Positions 1-11,477 of a DNA stretch of 64,000 nt are shown here, one piece after another (position 1 is the first letter of the stretch; the number at the start of each line of letters is the position of its first letter). Below the pieces are notes generated by a model. The model saw nothing but the letters and a program-made list of their open reading frames with translations. It was not told where the DNA came from and made no database searches. The position numbers were made by a program, and so were the translations under genes. This DNA is from Phaseolus vulgaris (Eukaryota; Streptophyta; Magnoliopsida; Fabales; Fabaceae). The DNA lies in the NCBI RefSeq assembly GCF_000499845.2, contig NC_023751.2, positions 6,306,211 to 6,370,210 on the forward strand. The letters are read 5' to 3'.

Positions 1-285
1 GAAACTGGTGACCACGTCACCCCCACGTCCGCATCCAGATCTTCTAGCTTAGGGTTCTATTTGACAATTTAAAACTAGCTTCCCTTACCTGAACTTTAGC
101 TGATGTTCACTAGGAGCTCCAAATCTATCAAAAGCCTAAAGGTAATTTAACCTGCACCACAGAATCCTGATAAAAATCTAACTATATAACTAGCATCTTT
201 TGTTAACAAAATTAAAGCTAAAAGAATCATATGCAAAGCATAAATCTAATAAGATCAAAATTAACTCAAAATAAAAAGGGTCAAG
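1..285. other. Left edge, no gene recognised
   Basis: Moderately AT-rich sequence without a convincing coding frame or splice pattern. It is more GC-rich at its first 60 bases than most of the intergenic DNA and leads straight into a tandem duplication, so it may be the edge of an old transposable element that starts outside the window. No terminal repeat could be seen to support this. Confidence 0.3.
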
Positions 286-545
286 AATGAACTTACTCTA
301 TCTGAGATTTTGATCGGACAATCTTATAGGTTCACTACTAGGAGTCCAATGGCAGACTCCGATCAGACAAGCGAGGAGGTTAGAATCTTAGAGAGAATGA
401 AAAGAAAAAAAAAAGAGGAACAAAACTGAACTTAGAGATTCTGATCGGACAGTCTTATACTCTTTGCTGGCAGGAGTCCAATGACAGACTCCGATTGCCA
501 AAGTGATAAGTGAGGAAATTAGAATCTTAGAGAGAAGGGAGAGAA
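286..545. repeat. Imperfect tandem duplication, about 130-bp unit
   Basis: Two adjacent copies share the blocks GATCGGACAxTCTTATA, AGGAGTCCAATG, CAGACTCCGAT and TTAGAATCTTAGAGAGAA in the same order. The GATCGG anchors lie at 312 and 443, a period of 131 bp. The second copy carries small insertions. No open frame spans both units. It may be internal structure of an old retroelement, but nothing else in the sequence identifies it. Confidence 0.65.
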
Positions 546-1059
546 AGGAAAATGGAAACTTGTAGAGAGATGATGGTTATTTTAAAATGAAACTGAATAA
601 CTGAATTTTCTATTTATATGTCATTTTCATTTTAATAATAAAATATTCCGATATTATTTAAAATATACCACTTCTATTATACTCTAAGGTTAATTTCTAT
701 ATCCTTACATTTTCAATTACAGAACTAATGTTAAATGTTGTGAATTGTTTTTTCTAAATATATTAACATATAGCTACAAGATGGATAGTTTTCAAATTAT
801 AAATCCATTATTAAGTAAGGTACCAAACAACTTTTGAGAGAATAAAAAGTTTAAGTTCATATGTATGTACTTATAAATTAAAATTTTAATGTGTATGTTA
901 TTTATAAGAAAATTTGCAATTGCAATTACTTCTTTTGAAGTTATGTTTAACATTCTAAATAATTATTTACTTCTTTGAATTTTTTAAAAACGATGCTTAT
1001 TTCTTCTTTATATTTAAAGTGATTCTCGCCTCTTTTTTTTTCTTTTTTTTTAAAAGCTT
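546..1059. other. AT-rich intergenic DNA
   Basis: No open frame, splice pattern or recognisable repeat end was seen. There are poly-A/T runs only. Confidence 0.4.
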
Positions 1060-1345
1060 TCATGTTAAGCATGCAACTTGACATGTTAACTAGACTAACA
1101 ACACTCATCTGTCATCACATGGAAACAAATATTACTAAAAAAAATACAAAAATATGGAAAGACTAGACCGAAACTCATATATTAACAAAAACAATACATA
1201 GATATACTTATTCATTCTAAGAACAGACTAGATGAAAGTCTATTATACCAAAAAAATGATTATCTATGAATAATCATAAATTAGCCGACTTATCAACACA
1301 CTTTTTTTTTCACGAAAAATATGAGTAATCATAAATCTGATTTTC
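1060..1345 (-). pseudogene. LINE-type RNase H fragment (copy 1)
   Basis: Read on the minus strand, this stretch encodes a decayed piece resembling ITHIFRE..CVDKSANL, the C-terminal block of the plant RNase H-like domain found in non-LTR retrotransposons (family consensus close to HIFREGNxCADKLANLG). It is homologous along its whole length to the sequence at about 46230-46560, in the same orientation. A poly-A/T run and frame breaks show it is dead. No 5' part of the element is visible. Confidence 0.55.
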
Positions 1346-2500
1346 CTATTGGAATTAAGAAAAAAAATGGAAATAAAACTTCAATTAAAAATATAAAATA
1401 AAAATAAATAATTTAAATATTTAAAATATAATACTAATAAATTATTTTATTATATATTTACAAATTATAACAATTATTTTTTTCATTTAATTGTCTTATA
1501 AAAATTGTAACTTTGAGAGAATAATAGTTTAATATAAAAGTAAATAAACAATTATAAAATAAGTAATTAAAATTTATTATTATATTTACATATGATTTTA
1601 ATACAGATATAACTACAAATAAAAAAAAATGATTATTACTTTACTATAATATAAGGGATAGATATCTTAATTTAAAATCATAAGTCAAATATGTTATTTT
1701 TAAAAGTATGATAAATATTCTTTTTAACTTGGGAAAATATGAAAGATGCTTGTAACCCCCCTTAACTTAATCTAAGAGTAATTACTTTCCCCTTAATTAT
1801 TATTTGTATGGATATTGACATAGAATACGCTCAATTTTTTTATATCTAATTGATTACGAAAATCTTTACAATTTTTAAGCTATGACATAAAGAATTATAT
1901 AATTTCTAATAGTATTGCCAACAAAGATAGATAAAAGTATAAAATAATATGTTATATCAATAAATTAAATAAAACATTTTAATTTTAAAATATATTTTTT
2001 AATTTTATAAATATTTTAGAAGTATATACATAACCAGTATTTGGAAAATCAATCGTAAAAAAATTATTTAAGAAAAAATAGTCAGAACAATATATTAATA
2101 AACTAAAATAAAAAAACTTCACATATGTTAAATTGCGTAATATATAGTTAAGTGTAAATTTTATTCTATAAATTTAGGTTATAAAATTAAGTTAAGTTTA
2201 AAATCTAATTTTTAATATCAATTAGAAATTCATTTTCCATCTTTTCACATAATTTTAAAAATTATTTTATATTTTAAAATAAAAATGTTTTAGTAGTGAA
2301 GAGCCTAAATGGACAGAAGTAGATTGCAAGAAAGAAGGAGTGAAGGCAATAAATAGAGGATTTATTAGCCCACAAATCAATCTATAATTTCATCATCTTA
2401 ATATGAAATCCAACTAATTTTATTCACTTTTAATTACAAATCCTTTTTGTGATTAATGGAAGCACACAATACAGTTCTCTGTTATTATTGTTGGGAATAA
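1346..2500. other. AT-rich intergenic DNA upstream of the PPCS gene
   Basis: Very AT-rich with no supported gene. The last few hundred bases must contain the promoter of the phosphopantothenate-cysteine ligase gene. A CT-rich leader-like stretch (CTTCACTCCTGTCGCTATTCCTTC) begins near 2545. I could not single out one TATA box. Confidence 0.4.
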
Positions 2501-2841
2501 CATAAAGTCCCAACTACAATATAAGATGCATCACCTTCCCTCACACTTTCACCTTCACTCCTGTCGCTATTCCTTCTCTTCTCTGCTTCGTTAGTTATCT
2601 CAACTTCAAAACTTTCTCTTATTCACAATCAAAATCACGCACTGTTAGGGTTTTCTCATTTCAATTTTCAGTTCATAATTGTTTCATTATAGTGTTTATT
2701 TAATTTCACTCAATTTAAGATTTTTGGATGATGGGGAATGTCTAATAAAATATAATCCCTTCTTCGGATAGGTTTGCGCGCAATTGATGATGCCACGTGT
2801 TTCTTATAAGTGACTTGTGAATGTAGGAAATTTTGATTTTG

Positions 2842-5800
2842 ATGGATGCAGCAAAGGGATTGGAAGTTCCAAGTGAGACCCTTGAAGCAGAAGTGAAAGC
2901 CTTTTTTGATTCTGCTCCTCCTTTGCAGAACAGTGATGGAATAACTCAACAGTTGGATCAGTTCATTCAACGCAATTCTTCTCCCTCAGGTGTGTTGGTT
3001 GTTACTACATTCGATGTTGTGTTTCTCTCTTTGTGTGCTTCCCATTAATGATGTGTGGTGGATTTTGGTTCTCCAGCAAATGGGAAAGCGAGAAGAATTG
3101 TTTGTGTGACTTCTGGTGGCACCACTGCTCCGTTGGAACAACGTTGTGTTCGTTACGTTGACAATTTCAGTTCGGGTCACAGAGGGGCCACATCCACTGA
3201 GTACGTTGCAGTTTGCATTGCCTTGTTCTTGTTCTGTAAATATTTCTTTTAATTCTCTTGAGAAGAACAGGTTGGTGGTTGTGTTGTAGGTATTTTCTGA
3301 AGGCTGGATATGCTGTTATCTTTCTGTGCCGGAAGTGAGTTTCTGGACCTGCAAAGTTGTATTTTCTTATGTTTTATCTATGTGGTGATCAACAATAGAT
3401 AATTTGTGCAGGGGAAGTTTCCAGCCATTTTGTAGATCCCTTCCTGATGATCCTTTACTTGAATGCTTCAAGCCCATCGATGAGTCGAACATTCAAGGTT
3501 ACGAGTTTCTGTTTTATTCTCTTCTCGCACCATAAGAAAAGATAAAATTATTATGATTCAATGAAGGCTAGAAAATATCTAATTACCTATAAAACGTGCA
3601 TCGTCTTTTTTTTTCCTTCAATTTCTCAGACAAAGTCCACTCAGATTAATTTCATTTGCTATCTTGTGACATTGTCAATTAGCAGTTCTACTTCAATTTT
3701 TTTCCTTGGATTGCTATTTTCTACAAACTCCTGGAGTTGTCCTGACTTTGACAAATTCTGTTTTATACTTCAGTTTGCGAGGCTTATTCGGAAGCAGTGA
3801 AGAGGGCTGTCGTGGATCATCACACTGTATGACGCGGAGTTTGGATTTTGTGCTCTTCATTTATCTTATTTTCCGTGATTTCATGTCATTTTTTTAATTT
3901 ATGGTGCGTCAGATTCAAATTATTTGGATATAGCTATAGCCTCATTGGGGTTTTTCATTCTAATGCAGGCAGTGACAGGTGGTCTCTTGTTGAAACTGCA
4001 TTTCAACACCATATTTGAGTATCTCCAGGTTAGCTCTAGTCAATGTTTGTAAATTGCAAGTGTTCATTTGATGTGATGCAAGAAATGCTGACATCTCCTA
4101 TATTGTACTTGTTCTCATTCAGTCAGTCTGGGTGTTTACTGACAATTGACTGTGGAGGTGGATATAATAATTATTGTGTCTTTGATTATCATGTGTTGGT
4201 CTGATTGCAAGATAGCGAGCCACTTATTTTATTATAACTTTTAGTAGGTGTTTAATCAGTACATTTGTCAGTGCTGATTTTTCATTGTTAATTTTCTTTT
4301 GTTTTTGCAGATGTTACAAATTATTGCAGTGTCAATGAGGTGTATTGGCCCGCGTGCAATGTTCTATCTTGCTGCTGCAGCGTCGGACTATTATGTTCCT
4401 TGGAAGGAAATGGTATAAATATGCTATGTTGGTTCATCATTCCGTGAAAGTTTTATTGCAGTGTATTGACTTTAATATTGGTTTAAATGATTGTGTAGTT
4501 GGTTACAAACAAGAATTTATCTCTATGAAGAGATTCCAGCGCTGCTTGAATCAAATATAAAATTTGTACAGGAGACATTATATTAGAGAACTTGCATGTA
4601 GCTTCATGAGTAAACTTAAGGAATGTCACATACTTCCTAGCCTTACTTCTGTGTCAGTAAGACATGGACTTTATGGTGGCATTTTCTTCATTAGTAGTAT
4701 AACTCTTAAGGCAATAGTTTGTAACGCCCAAGAAATGGTAGCATTTTCTAGATGCTACTGGGTTCTTTCACATGTATCAAAAGTGTGTGGAACTTTAAAA
4801 CTCCTGTGCCTTTAGATAAATTACAGTCGAGAGATGTTAAAATGGGAAGATACATATTTGAAAATCAAAGTAGTTTTGTGTGGTTGATTATGAAAATAAA
4901 AGTTGCACTATAATGCTGGGTTGGAGTTATAGCATTTCAATGAAAAAGTTTACTTTGCTTGGTAATGTTTATCTTGATGTATATTAATCCTGCAGGTAGA
5001 GCACAAAATTCAGTCAGGATCTCACCTCTTGGATGTGAAACTAGTTAATGTGCCAAAAATGTTGTCAGTGCTCAGGAAAGATTGGGCTCCTCTTGCTTTC
5101 TGCATATCTTTCAAGGTATTGATGGTATTCGGAAAAAAAATAATGATAAAAAACCTTTTGTTTTTCTTTTGAAAAACGGTTTTGCTAATCATTGCCCTGA
5201 ATGATAAAGGAATCAAGAAATGAGAAGTTTCAAGTACAAAGTACATCATCTGATAGGAAACTTGAAAAGCTTTGCTTTTGACTTGTAACTTTCCATTTTT
5301 TATTCCTCAGGCACTGGTTAGCAAAACAGTAACAAAAAAATGTATACGAACCTATGCCGTTTTGACAAATATTAAATTGCAATCACTGGTATGACAATAA
5401 CGTAGATGTCTTATTGGAAGTTGACAGTTGGCGCAAAAGCGTGGGTATAAGTTAGTTAAGTCTAACTCTGCATGTGATGATACCTCTGCATATCAACTAC
5501 TGTCCTTTCCAAAGTTATAGAAAAGTATAACTTTCTACAGGAACTTCATTGTCTATGCTTTTCTCTAAGAATTTGAAGAAATAAAAATGGATGGCCTTTC
5601 TTTTGAGAGTATCAAAATAATTCTTTCACTAATTAAATACCAAATTTAGAAATTATTTAACAATAATATAAACTAATTTAGAGATCAAATTTTTTTTAGT
5701 CTCTAAAATAGTCTCTAATTTAGTTACTATATCAACTAAAATTTATTTCTATTTCATCATTTTTGTAACGAGTATAATGATAAGGTATGTTAGTGATGTT

Positions 5801-6150
5801 ATTTTGCTGTTGTTTTGCCAACAGACGTCCAAACACAGAATGAAATGACGTTATGAGAAAAAGCATTCATTCGGGTTGACTAAGATTTACCTTTCTTCGT
5901 TGTCTGACAGTTAGAGACAGATGCAAACATTCTTCTAAAGAAGGCTGGTGCAGCTCTTGAAAAGTACAAGATGGATGCGGTAGTTGCAAATGAACTCTCA
6001 TCTCGCAAGGAGCAAGTGGTGGTTGTCACTAGTGCTGAGAAGGTTCTCGTTATGCGTAATAAGAGTGATGCTGATAATGATGTAGAGAATCCCCTGATTA
6101 AACTTCTGTCAGACAAACATGGCACTTACATTGAGCATCCCGGTAGATGA
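2842..6150 (+). CDS. PPCS: Phosphopantothenate-cysteine ligase (CoA biosynthesis)
   Basis: This enzyme condenses 4'-phosphopantothenate with cysteine, the second step of coenzyme A synthesis, and is expected in the cytosol. Coding exons are 2842-2989, 3077-3200, 3290-3334, 3412-3497, 3774-3826, 3969-4028, 4311-4412, 4996-5115 and 5911-6150. All borders are GT..AG and the 978 nt encode 325 aa, close to the usual eukaryotic PPCS size. Diagnostic segments are [11 protein letters not shown] (about residues 60-70) followed by [11 protein letters not shown], then [13 protein letters not shown] (about 191-203), and [12 protein letters not shown] across the last junction. The first in-frame ATG after a stop-rich leader is taken as start, giving about 35 extra residues before the conserved core. 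No transit peptide is obvious. Intron 8 (5116-5910) carries a decayed MITE. Arabidopsis At1g12350 is the reference family member, and assignment rests on motif recognition. Confidence 0.93.
5628..5772. mobile_element. Decayed CACTA-type MITE fragment in a PPCS intron
   Basis: This matches the right half of the MITE at 27476-27867: TATTTAACAATAAT, AAACTAATTTAGA, GTCTCTAATTTAG and TTTCTATTTCAT occur in the same order. The right terminal repeat is corrupted and the left half is missing. It lies well away from the splice sites of intron 8. Confidence 0.6.
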
Positions 6151-6227
6151 ATCTAAGCAATGACTTTGGCTCCTCGTCGTTGCAGTTCCGGACACTAAAA
6201 AAATTGCATCAATAAGTCATCAACATG

Positions 6228-6233
6228 AATAAA
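6228..6233 (+). terminator. Candidate poly(A) signal of PPCS
   Basis: AATAAA lies 78 bp after the PPCS stop codon in the expected 3' UTR. It is a sequence match only, and plant poly(A) signals are loose. Confidence 0.4.
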
Positions 6234-6299
6234 AGGGATGGATACAGAGCAGGGCTATAGAAGAAAGGAAATTTAACAGAAGACGACAGTTCTAACCAT

Positions 6300-7900
6300 A
6301 CTTTTGACGTACTTCAGTGATTTATAAATTTTGTATTTTACTTCTTGTGCTTCTTCTTATTGTTAATTGGGCTACCCTTTTAGTCATATTAATCGATAAC
6401 ATTCAATTAAAAATATTTGTATCGTGATACTTGGTACAGCTTTTGTGGTTTAGGGCCATTAGTTTAATAGTTAAGATGAACAGGTACCATTAAGAAACAG
6501 CAAAAGGATTATGTATAGTGAAATATTAACCCATGGTCTGACAAATCTTGAACTTACCGTGACGTATGAACTTTAGTAATGAAGACAAAACCACTAAAGT
6601 AAATTAACCAGAAAAACAAAAATATATTGCATTTATTTTGTAGGTTGGTGATTAAGAATGTGCAGTCACAGAATACACGATCCCAGTTAAATGGCGGACT
6701 TTTTATTCTTAAATAGAAAAGAATTAATATTTTAGAAATGTTCTCCATAGAATTTATTTAAATAAATTAAACAACAATTCGTAAAAATACTAATCACTCA
6801 CTTATGATGTAATGATAAATGAACTATTCTCTGCAGACAAAAAAATAAAATAAAATTCCAAAAACGTCTCATTAATCCTTCACCGTTTCATTTTCTTCCC
6901 CCAATCAACGAACAAAATAAATTAAACTTTCAACTTGCATAATAGTATTCAACAAGAAATTGTCCTGTAGGTTTCGCTTACATAGAAATCTAAAGTCGAC
7001 GTTACTAGATATTTCTCCTAGGCCTCTCCAAACTTCTGGAGCCTTTTTTTTCGTGTATCCCCTTAATTTCTAAATGCACTCTCAAAAATTTTAAAATAGA
7101 CATTTTGCCTTTTATAGAACTTTTATATTAGTGACTTCTGAATTATTTGTTTTGGAAATCTTTCGGAATAAGCTTCCCAAAATTTTCAAAATATGATGTT
7201 TAAAACAATTTTTAGAACAAAATTTTTTAAATAGAAATTTTAGAATACATTCTTGAACAATCTTTCTAGAACAGAATCTCGAGAACAAATTGTTTAAAAC
7301 ATATACAATACTTTTCTGGAACAAACTTATAAAATTTTCAGAACATATTAAATACATTCCAAAATAAACTAACCTAGATGATATTTTCTTCCTTTCCTAT
7401 TTTCTTCCTTTCCAAGAGTATAGCTTCCTTTCCAAGAGAGTATAGCATGCGATGGAGAGTTCCTTAATTTCTTATTTTAAGAAATCAATAGGAAGAGAGA
7501 AAAAAAAAACATATTGTGTCCACATCAAATCTCACATATCAAATAAAATAATCTTCATTTCCAATCACCTTCTTCACTCCATTTCAAGTAACTATATTCT
7601 TTAGTAAAACCATTATTCTTTTGTATCTACTATCAAGTCAATCCTAACTTTGATGTGAACATTATCACACCCTCCGATCCCAAAACTACCAATGGAATGG
7701 AAGAAAAAAAAACTTGAAGAAGAAAAAAGACTCAAACCAGAAAAAAAAAATTATTTAATCAATTCATCATTTTTCTTTTACATGTTATTTTTTGTTTTTC
7801 AATTTCAAGTCATCCAAAATTATTTTTGTATGTATGTAATATTATTTTTGTATGCATATTAAATTTCTATCGTTATAAAAGTTGAGTAAAAAGAGAAAAA
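6300..7900. other. Convergent intergenic region with low-complexity repeats
   Basis: This separates the convergent PPCS and DnaJ genes. From about 7080 to 7370 there are many short units of the type TTxTAGAACAxA / TTTTGGAAxx, reminiscent of the internal part of the MITEs found further right. At 7386-7447 a short tandem repeat (TTTTCTTCCTTTCC, then CTTCCTTTCCAAGAG..AGTATAG) is present. No gene is supported. Confidence 0.4.
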
Positions 7901-8086
7901 TACAGATACACAGGACCTGCACCTGCGCTTGAGTTTTCACAACTGAAAAACCAACTTCTCAATTGAGATTGAAAATAACAAAATATATGTACATATATTT
8001 GTTGTGAATAATAATTACAAAAATAATTAGATTCGCTGAGGCAGACATCATGGTATTGGTTTGTGGAAACAAAGTCCCTATGTTGA

Positions 8087-10602
8087 TTAGAGTGCCTCGT
8101 CACTGTCTGAATCATCAAGTTCAAGACCTTCTGCTGCCAAGAGCCTGCTGATAGTGGTCTTCTTTTCTTCCTCGGCCTTTCTGCGCATCAAATCTCTCTT
8201 CTTCAGTACAAGCGTATGCCTTTTAAGGGTGTTCGAGTAATAATCGGCCGAGGCCTTCTTTTCTCTTGCAAGAATCTTCCTGGCTTCCTCTGGATCAGTC
8301 TGCGATTATGTGATATAATTCCAATCAGATGCACAGAAAAAATTGGAACATTGCTCAGAGAACACATGAAATATATGATACTGATTCTTTCCAACACCCA
8401 TTATGGAGAGAAAAACAAATGTGCAATGTTATATATGAAGCGAGGATCATGTTAAGTTCACTCAAACAGGGAAGTGACAGACTTACTCAAGTAAGAAAAC
8501 CAGGTCCTCATGTTGATTATGGTTGGAAGAAAATTTGACAAAACTATGACCACTCAAGCTTACATTAAGCTGGCCACGTTTTCAAGCATAGCACTATACC
8601 TTTGAATGAGAAAGTTGACGCACGCGAAGATTTAACTCGCGCTGTTGCTGTTCAGCCCAAGCAACAATGGCCATGTCACCCCGCTGATCGAAAGCTTTTC
8701 CCTTTTTTATAAGCCAGTCCATCCATGCCTGAGATGCCTGAAGGAAACAAAGCAGCAGCACAATGGTCAAGATAAGCAAAGTAAACATCTTCTACAGCAG
8801 AAGTACACTTCCATTATTATCCATTTTAAAAGTTAGTAAAAACAATGCTTAGAGAGTTAGAGGCTCTTCTGATTTAGATGTTACACTGTCGAGAAAAGAA
8901 AGCAGAACATGAAAAATATATTCTCTGTACACAAAGATGAAACAGAAGTTATTTGATGAAGTCCTGCAGTTTGATATGCTAATACAATGGACATAAAATC
9001 TTAGTATTTGTTTCCTTCCTAAAGGATTAAAAAATGAAGTGGTTTGACTGTTCATTAACATCTAAAGACTATGCTTGACAAACGGTTCATATAGTAGATA
9101 CAACTTAACATTATTTTTCTGTCCATCTAGTACATACTAGTTTTACTGACCACCCTAAAAATAGAAGCAATTGAAAGTCTTCAACACTATTGCTGAAAAG
9201 AATTTGTTCACGCTTGATACTAGGAACAACAGCATATTATAATCCACTTAAAATTCCTTATAACAAGATCCATACTGGTCCAAAAGTACAAAAAGTGTAA
9301 ATTAGAATTCTAAAGGAACAAATGTGGCCAGTCAACGGCTGATAATCAAACAGCCCAAAAATATTACCTTCATAGGGTTGACCCTGTTATCAACATCATA
9401 CTGTCTTCGCCTCTCTCCATCTATAAGTAATTCATAAGCAGCTTGAATCTTGATGAATCTAGCTTCTGCTGTTTCACCTTCTTCAAGGTTTCCTCTGCCA
9501 TCATAGACTTGAAGAGTAAAGTAAACAAGTTACTATGTATTGAGAGATTATACTCTGCTTTTATAAACAATACCAGCACAGAAGAGCTGTTTCACAACTA
9601 AGGTGTGTGGCACACAGTTGAAGAAACACTCACTAGCCATAACTGCTTCATAGGGACATTCTTGTAAAGAAAAAACAAAATATCTCCCACGTTCCAGCAG
9701 ACTAGCATTTAAAACAAGATGTAAAAACTCAAAATCAAAACTGATCAGTTGTTGCAATTGCCTGGCTTCATCTTGAATGAGCATAATCATATATTGCTGC
9801 TAGATATAGCATCAGGCCACCACAACCAGCAAAGTTAAATATCAAATTGATAGATACATTTCAAATGACACTTCAAGAAAGCAAGTAGCTAAGATGGAGA
9901 TACACACCATCTGGATGATAAAATTTGGCCAAGCGTCTGTAAGCATTTTTTATCTGCTCCTCATCAGCATCTCCTTCCAATTCTGTTGTTCACACAGACA
10001 ATTGGAGAAGGAACTGTCAAACAAGTACGCAGAGGAATTTCCCATCTCTATTCTCTTTCTACAGAAAAAGGACATTCGTTTCCACTCCTAAAGCTTAGAT
10101 TTTCCCTAAACACTTGTTGCAGAAAAAAATAAGTTCAGCTTATGGAAAAGTTAAAATAATTTGATATTTTTTTTCTTCTTCAATAAGTTCTTTTTAAAAA
10201 GTTGATTTGCTTAGGGCTTAAGCAATTTTTTTTAATTTCAGCGTTACCCATAATTTCTTGTCTTTCTAAGATTCCTTTTTTTTTTTTACCTTAAAGCCGG
10301 TTGTTCTTTTCCCATTTTCTCAGTAACGCCAATTGTCAACAAACTTGAAAGTAAAAATTACCAAGAGTTTCATATGGGGATTTTTGTTCAGCCCAATTCG
10401 ACGCCTTGGCTACGGTTCTCCTCTGATTCACGCGAAACCATGGATTCGAACCCCAAGAACCGATTGTAGAGTACAGAAACGGCGAGGTTAGACGAGACTT
10501 GCAATTAGGGTTTGGAAACAAAACCCTAGATCGAAATTGATGTCTGCAACTAATGAAAGAGAACACCGTCTGAGGTCTACACAGGGTTCTCAGATTGCTC
10601 AT
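8087..10602 (-). CDS. DnaJ (J-domain) protein, probably plastid-targeted
   Basis: A J-domain co-chaperone that would stimulate an Hsp70 ATPase. Coding exons on the minus strand are 10602-10362, 9982-9908, 9507-9368, 8737-8600 and 8299-8087; 807 nt encode 268 aa. The J-domain covers residues 75-150, starting SPYETLELEGDADEEQIKNA, with the catalytic HPD at 103-105 and QAAYELL before its end. The first about 70 residues are Ser/Arg-rich, poor in acidic residues and contain a Cys-Arg cluster, as in organelle transit peptides. After the J-domain comes ASQAWMDWLIKKGKAFDQRG, a conserved extension, then a charged helical tail ending in an acidic DDSDSDEAL. There are no Gly/Phe or zinc-finger regions, so it is a type III (DnaJC) protein. 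It resembles Arabidopsis At5g59610-type proteins. The client is unknown. The upstream in-frame codon at 10632 is GTG, so the ATG at 10602 is preferred. Confidence 0.9.
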
Positions 10603-10639
10603 AGTTTCCCTCTGATTTTTTAAGCTCTTCACTCTGTGT

Positions 10640-11400
10640 CAATTCGAGTACCAATTACAAAACCCTTTCTTGTTAGAGGAAGACGTGAACGAAGAGAAGA
10701 GGTTCTGGGCCCCTCAACGATAACTAACACCCATGAATCTCACAGAATCTTTAAAGTTGCCAAATTTTTTGCTGCAATTTTTTTTAGAGATGAAATGATG
10801 ATTTTCTTTTCTCAATTTTTGGTGAATGAGAGCCGCGAATATTTTTCCCGGGAAACTTGTGGAGGATGGTTATTGATTGCGAATTTTTATCAATTAAGTT
10901 TTAATTTTTTTTTATGTGTTGTGGTAGTAAAATAAACATTAATAAAAAAATCATAAATAAACATGACTTTAAGTGATTATATGAAAAATACTAAACTTAT
11001 TATACAATTACTATTACATGCGTAAAAAAAAATTAAAAAAAAACACCTTTTTCTTATCAATTTATATTGTGATCCATGTATATTTTTAAATTTCAAAATG
11101 TCTGTATGGCCATAGAATTGAAATGATTTTTTCTTCTCTTTTCACATACAATAAACTAAAGAGATAAATTCAAAGTAAAGTAAAAGAATACGGTTTCTTT
11201 TAAGATAGCAGAAAGTTTTTCATAAAGATGTAGTACTTAAGATGATACACTGTTTATGTACAATCATACTCTCTAGAGCAGCAAATCACAGAATTTGCTT
11301 CATGGTAGGACACTAACTTTCTTAATCATATATTCATATCCAAAACTCACTAACAGTTTCTGCAAAGCACATAACAGATCATCCAGTTGAAGTTAAGCAG
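10640..11400. other. Promoter side of the DnaJ gene and 3' flank of the TGA gene
   Basis: A weak 99-codon plus-strand frame (10636-10935) starts in the DnaJ leader and has Phe-rich, low-complexity composition, so it is not called as a gene. The rest is AT-rich. The DnaJ core promoter should lie within the first few hundred bases, and the TGA 3' UTR within the last 250. Confidence 0.4.
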
Positions 11401-11477
11401 TATGAGGCACATGTATCTTCCTTCATGGAGCAATCTTAGATGATTTGTAGAGTCCCGAAGAGCCTAAGTTAGGGAAA

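Noticed and set aside
10636..10935. 99-codon plus-strand frame divergent from the DnaJ gene
   Set aside because: It starts in the DnaJ leader, has low-complexity Phe-rich composition and no known similarity. A divergent small gene cannot be excluded but is not supported.
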